DNA of 64,000 nucleotides from Gnetum montanum. Lineage: Eukaryota; Streptophyta; Gnetopsida; Gnetales; Gnetaceae. A program made the position numbers and the translations under genes. The DNA lies in contig MNCI01004881.1 in the NCBI GenBank assembly GCA_015680685.1, forward strand, positions 717,383-781,382. Reading direction: 5' to 3'. The notes beneath the pieces were generated by a model. It searched no databases. It saw only the letters and a program-made list of their open reading frames with translations, and was not told the DNA's origin. Shown one piece after another: positions 59,450 through 64,000 of this stretch. Numbering within the stretch: position 1 is the first letter of the stretch; each line of letters begins with the position of its first letter.

Positions 59450-59770
59450 CAGTTTATAGTCGTAGCAGACTGTTGTGGTTAGTTTCACATCATAATCCTT
59501 GGGACGATGCTAGTTTAACATCGTAGAGGACGGTGCGTTGCTTGTTTATAGTTGTAGCAGATTGTGAAGAGACAAACCAATTTATAGTCTTAGTGGACTT
59601 CGGATGCTAGTTTCATGTCATGGTGGATAAATGTGGTAGTTTAGTATCATGCCGGACAGAGCTCTGTAGTGTCAGTTTACTGCCATAACGCCAGGACACT
59701 CTGTGGTGCTAGTTTCAAGTCATAGCCCCAAGACCATTCTATGGTATCAGTTTTAGGTCATGATGCTAGT
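59450..59770. repeat. Minisatellite, GCTAGTTT units (O2 3' region)
   Basis: About nine degenerate units share '(g/c)(c/t)agttta(a/t)(a/c)(g/a)tc(g/a)tag' followed by 'agga' or 'cagac', for example 59,509, 59,537 and 59,572. It sits between integrase and the PPT, the same position as 28,080-28,370 in O, but with different unit variants. Confidence 0.65.
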
Positions 59771-59799
59771 ACTATTACGTACCTCAAGTTCATTAGACA

Positions 59800-60931
59800 T
59801 AGTATCGTTTTAGGTATAGGTGATTTGTAGGATTATAGAAATTGTTCCCATCCATGTCAGCAAGTTTGAATGCTCCATTATTGTATGCTTCGGTGACTAA
59901 GTAAGGCCCTTCCCAGTTAGCTGAGAATTTATTTGGGTGTTCACGGATGGCCTTAAGGACTAGGTCCCCTTCTTTAATTGGGCGCTTATGCAGATCATGT
60001 TTGTGTCGTTGCCGCTGTTGTTTTTGGTACCACTTGATCTAATCAAGTGTTCGTACACGTTCCTCCTCCACCGAGTCAAGGTCAACAATGTGTAGTTCAC
60101 TGCTTTGTCTTTCATTGAGGAGGCCTGAGAGAGCTATCTGCAACGAGGGAACCTATAACTCCAAAGGTAAAACAACTTTAGATTCATATATAAGACTATA
60201 CAGAGTTTTACCTATAGATGTTCGATGTGTCATTCTGTATGCCCAAAATGCGTAGACTAATTGTTCATGTCATCACCTTTTGCTATGATTTAATATATTT
60301 TTTGCCCCATGATGATATTTTTGTTTGTAGCCTCTGCTTGACCATGGCTCTGTGGGTAGTAAGGTGACGAGAATGCATGTTTAATACCCAGGCTTTCACA
60401 AAATCTTTTAGTATCTGCACTGCTGAACTATGGCCTATTGTCAGTAACGATGGTCATTGGAATACCAAAACGGGTCACGATGTTTTCTATTATGAAAGTG
60501 CAAACATGTTTAGAAGTTGTCTTTCTAAGGGGAATAGCTTCTACCCATTTTGTGAAATATTCAGTTGCAATGATAATGAAGCTATGTCCTACGGAGGATG
60601 ATGGCATTATGGGTCCGATTAAGTCTAATCCCCATCTTTGGAATGGCCATGTGATTTGTGTTGTATGCAATTCGTTAGGCGGCACATGTATTAAGTTACC
60701 ATGCCTTTGGCAAATGTCACATGTCCTAACCTTGGAGAAATAATCGTACTCCATGTGTGGCCAGTAGTAGACCAAGTGCCTAATCTTTGCTGCCATTGCT
60801 TTGGGTGCTATGTGCCCTCCACAAAGTCCTTCCTGGTCTTGTTTTACAATTTTTTGACTGTCGATGCTACTAACGCACATCAACAAAATGCCTTCATAGG
60901 ATTTGCAACACAAGGTGTCTCCTATTAACAC
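59800..60931 (-). pseudogene. Integrase of O2 (Tat-like, partly intact)
   Basis: A 167-codon open stretch (60,931-60,428) covers the zinc-binding end (GGHIAPKAMAAKIRHLVYYW, then TCDICQRHG) and the first part of the catalytic core, with RWGLDLIGPIMPSSSVGHSF (first Asp), FTKWVEAIPLRKTTS, and TRFGIPMTIVTDNRP (second Asp; usually DNG). Stops follow; the C-terminal domain can be traced from 60,220 to 59,810 (minus strand, KGDLVLKAI- and YNPINL-like sequence). Confidence 0.85.
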
Positions 60932-60997
60932 ATACTACCAAGAGCATTTTCGCACGACGTCCTTTTGAGCATTTGTCAAATGTTGTGGAGATTTTCC

Positions 60998-61620
60998 TCA
61001 TATAAGGTACTCTTTTATGTCATCATACCATTCTATTGTGTGTGTTGTGCTAACGGATGCTATAGGCATTTCATCGAGAGCGTCGGTTATAGGTTCAGCA
61101 TAATTTTTTATAGAGCTAGGCAACGCATGAAACATTTCAGGTGTCATATTTAAGGCTAGTGTAGCAAGTGCATCAAAAATAGTGTTTTTCCTTCTAGGGA
61201 CATGTTGTATATCCACTTCTACAAATCACCTCAATAGATGTTTGGTCAAATCACAATATGGTTGCAAATGGAGAACTTTGCATGCGTAAACTTCTATGAC
61301 TTGATTAATGACTAACTGTGAATCGCCTCGAACTACAAGACATGTGATCCTTGAAGTCAATGCTACTCGAAGACCTCTAAAAAGACCTTTGTATTCTGCC
61401 ATGTTATTGGTACAAGGAAAGTTTAATCGGTAGGCGAAGGGTTGGATATCTCTAGAGGGGTATGTTAAAATGGCCGTAGCACTTCCCCCTTGGGAAGTTG
61501 AAGCTGCATCGAAATGAAGGATCGCATCATAGTTATCAGGTATGGTGTCTATACTATTAACATTCTCATCAGGGAATTCAGGGTTAATCATTTCTTGATC
61601 ATGCATTGGTGAGATGGTTA
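60998..61620 (-). pseudogene. Second, archaeal-type RNase H (aRNH) of O2
   Basis: The product carries all four acidic positions in order: AILHFDAASTSQGG, NNMAEYKGLFRGLRVAL, VVRGDSQLVINQVIEV, then VPRRKNTIFDALATLAL. The last part continues in another frame (61,216-60,998). It stands between RT-RNase H (63,345-61,640) and integrase (60,931), the usual Tat order. It is the best-preserved aRNH in the window and the reference for the H copy at 44,528. Confidence 0.82.
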
Positions 61621-61639
61621 ATTGTGTGACTATTGCTTG

Positions 61640-63345
61640 ACCTTTTATGGAAGATTGAGAAACATAGTGTCAGTCAAACTCTACGATCATCGCTTTCCAC
61701 CTAGCTATCCTACTCAACTCGTAGATGTTGTTAGTGATGCCATGGAGTACATTATTCTTGCAAATGATGTAGACTTGATTATGGAAGAGATAATGTTATC
61801 ATTTCTTCAAGGAGAAGATGAGGGCAAGACATGATTTCTCCATGTCATTGTATCGTTGTTCATAGGCAATTAAAGTGCGGCTTAGGTAATATACAGGGAT
61901 CTCGATTCCATCTTTATGTTTTTGACAAAGCATGAATGCAATGGAAGAATCGAAAGTTGCAAGGTATATGTAGAAGGGTTTATCACTCTGTGGGGGTTAA
62001 ACAGTCGGCAGTTGAGCTAGCTCTTATTTTATGTTCTTGAACATTTCCTGGCATTGTTGAGTCCATTAGAAATGCACATTCTTTTGTAATAGGTGTTGCA
62101 TGTGTCTCAACTTATTCGTCAGCTTTTCGATAAAGTGTCTAATGAATTGTAGTCTACCTTGGAGACCACGTAGTTTGGAAAAGTTTTTTGGTGGTTGCAT
62201 GTTAGTTATTGCCTTAACCTTATCAGGGTCTACCTATATCCCTATTTCAAAGACTACGAAGCCAAGCATTTTCCCAGTTTTAACACCAAAGACACACTTC
62301 TTTGGGTTGAGCCTAAGATCATATTTGAGACAACGTTTAAGCACTAGGTCTAGATTTTTGCATGATGTTTGATTTTTTTAGATTTAACCACAATGTCGTC
62401 AATGTAATCATTGAGCAAATTGAGAATGTAATCACTAAATATATATGTCATTGCTTCTTGATATGTAGTGCCTACATTTTTAAGACCAAATGGCATCATT
62501 GTATAGCAGAATGTGCCCTAAGGTGTCATAAAGATTATTCTAAGTTGATGTTCTGGGTTGATTCTTATTTGATTGTATTTTGAAAATCCATCCATGAAGG
62601 ATAATAGTGCATGCCCAGTAGTTTTGTCAATAAGTTGATCAATGCTAGGTAGCGGGAAGTCATCCTTTATAGTGGCTATGTTGATATCATGGAAGTCAAT
62701 GCATATGCGTATACTACCATTCTTCTTAGGGACTACAACAATGTTTGATACCCAATCGGAATAGTCAACAGCTCGGATGAAACCAGCTTGGTAGAGCTTT
62801 GTGATTTCAACACGAATTGCTAACGCCACCTTAGGTTTAACTTTTCGTGCCTTTTGCTTCACCGGTTTGACTTTTGCATCAAGAATGATGTTGTGTTGGA
62901 AAATTCGAGGGTCTAATCTTAGCATGTCAGTATATGACCATGCAAATGTTTTTATATTGTATTTCATTACTTGAGTGATGTCACTGATAAGTTTTGAATC
63001 CAGTAGGGCACTTAATTTCAATGTTCTAGTTTCATGATTGAATGTAGTAATGGGAACTTCAACAAGAGGATCTTCAGTGATATTATCGGCCTCTAGATCT
63101 AAAGTTTTAGCTCCATTTTTAGGCCAATCTGACGTTTCCTGAGTGGAGGCTATTAAATTGGTATAAGCACATGGGTCTAGATCCAAGGAGTCTAGATTGA
63201 TTGCTCTTTTTACCTCCCCATATGGTCCACTGAGAGACAATGTTGAAAGGATATTCTTGGTGGCCATGTGCTTTCTCCTACCAATATAAACCAGGAGTGA
63301 AGTAAGTGAGATTTGCTTGATGAAAGAGTTATTAAATGTAAACAA
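61640..63345 (-). pseudogene. Reverse transcriptase and RNase H of O2 (Tat-like)
   Basis: A 275-codon open frame (63,345-62,518) holds SLSGPYGEVKRAINLDSLDL, IKTFAWSYTDMLRLDPRIFQ, LYQAGFIRAVDYSDWVSNIV, PKKNGSIRICIDFHDINIAT and FMDGFSKYNQIRINPE. It is the longest intact pol piece in the window. Stops follow; the YxDD region lies near 62,400, and RNase H can be traced to about 61,760. The start of this frame lies just after a spacer, as in O at 31,842. Confidence 0.85.
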
Positions 63346-63692
63346 GCATCAGGTAATTAATTTATGTACTAACAAAATTGTAGAACGTAGCAATAGTCAT
63401 GGCAGTTTTAGGTTGTACCGGGCCAATAATATTCATGTCATTTTGTGTTATGAATGAGTGTATGTAGCATTGTTAATTTTGTGTGAACCATAACTTTAAA
63501 GGATTTTAAAGTCCTATGGATTTTTATGCCCATCATTATGTATTTTTATATGTTTGTAAATACATATTTTTTTGTTGATTTTAACCTTTCTCCCCTACTT
63601 TATATATTTTTTTATTTTTGCAATCTTTAATATTTTGACCTTATTCCACAAAAATAAAATAAAGAGGAATGTAAAAATAGAACAAATACAAC
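63346..63692 (-). other. Spacer of O2 upstream of RT, cut by P3
   Basis: AT-rich, no gene seen. A unit resembling the TAGTTTAAGGTC minisatellite ('cagttttaggttgtaccgggcc', about 63,402-63,424) lies here, the same place as 31,905-31,935 in O. ACAAC at 63,688-63,692 precedes P3 and should recur after it. Confidence 0.5.
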
Positions 63693-64000
63693 TGATGAGA
63701 CGCGGTTTGCGTCGGCCGCGATATCACGTACGCGATATCGCGTCCGACGCGATATCGCATCCCCCGCGATATCGCGTACGCGATATCGCGTCCTTCCCTA
63801 CGATATCGCGTACGCGATATCGCAGTCAGCCATCACGTCTATAAATAAGAGGCGACTCTCCCTTATTCGGGATCCCATTTTTAGGTAGCGAAGCTCTGGC
63901 AGTTTGATCCCTCCAGAGCTAGATTTTTCCCGTGTCTGCCCGCAGTGTGGTGAATGTGATTGTACGGTGTCTTTATTCGAGTGTGCCGTACTTGGACACG
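63693..64000 (+). repeat. 5' LTR of Athila-like element P3, cut by the window edge
   Basis: Starts TGATGAGACGCGG. Between 63,720 and 63,821 it has seven exact GATATC sites, six of them flanked by intact CG dinucleotides, then TATAAATA at 63,840-63,847. The sequence after TATA (aagaggcgac, then 'gtgtctttattcgag') matches P and P2. It looks the youngest LTR here because CpG sites decayed elsewhere are preserved. Confidence 0.92.
63715..63825 (+). promoter_or_regulatory. GATATC palindrome array upstream of the P3 TATA box
   Basis: GATATC starts at 63,720, 63,734, 63,751, 63,768, 63,782, 63,802 and 63,816. Pairs 14 bp apart form the self-complementary unit GATATCGCGTACGCGATATC (exact at 63,768 and 63,802; one base off at 63,720). 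The array ends 18 bp before TATAAATA. Likely a set of regulator binding sites or a hairpin-forming enhancer; neither is shown by sequence alone. Confidence 0.75.

Overview
This window looks like intergenic DNA of a land plant with a large, repeat-choked genome. The evidence is stacked, decayed LTR retrotransposons of the plant-specific Athila, Tat/Ogre and chromovirus (Tekay/Del-type) lineages, AT-rich spacer, and one broken nuclear gene fragment (DRT102-like). A slow-turnover genome such as a gymnosperm would fit, but that is a guess. I see no intact host gene, rRNA, tRNA or CRISPR array. Nearly every open frame is a shard of gag, protease (PR), reverse transcriptase (RT), RNase H or integrase (INT).

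Element labels used below: A1 = minus-strand Athila-like element, 1 to about 8,165. H = plus-strand Tat-like host element starting near 8,170. M = minus-strand Athila-like element (11,210-44,522, interrupted). O = minus-strand Ogre-like Tat element (17,595-43,655, interrupted). P = plus-strand Athila-like element (17,678-24,764, complete). N = plus-strand Athila-like LTR (46,298-47,182). T = plus-strand chromovirus (from 47,216). S = minus-strand H-type LTR inside the LTR of T. P2, O2, P3 = a second plus Athila-like, minus Ogre-like and plus Athila-like copy, from 54,997 to the right edge.

Layout: A1 runs 3'-to-5' from the left edge, with 3' LTR, integrase, RT/RNase H, protease and gag; its 5' LTR is missing. 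H follows with a truncated LTR, gag and protease. Inside H sits M, inside the 5' LTR of M sits O, and inside the 3' LTR of O sits P. The three inner insertions have matching 5-bp target duplications: AAGAG/AAGAT for M, CCATG for O and GTCAT for P. The coding sequence of H continues in phase on the far side of M (44,528) with an RNase H-like domain followed by RT.

A second staircase then begins: H is cut by N, N by T, T by P2, P2 by O2 and O2 by P3. Only left junctions are visible for this series, so the whole window from about 8,170 to 64,000 may lie inside one original H copy.

Together the elements form an ecosystem. M and P carry LTRs, primer-binding site (PBS), polypurine tract (PPT) and gag (P also protease) but no RT or integrase, so they would have depended on an A1-like helper. 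The Athila-like LTRs carry clusters of short palindromes (GATATC, or ATCGAT in N) directly upstream of a TATAAATA box. The Tat LTRs of O and O2 carry other inverted-repeat clusters. O has an unusually large 15.2-kb interior, with a 6-kb block between protease and RT that holds degenerate plus-strand, intron-bearing-looking coding sequence. The one non-transposon piece is a DRT102/RpiB-domain pseudogene at 51,640-52,268.
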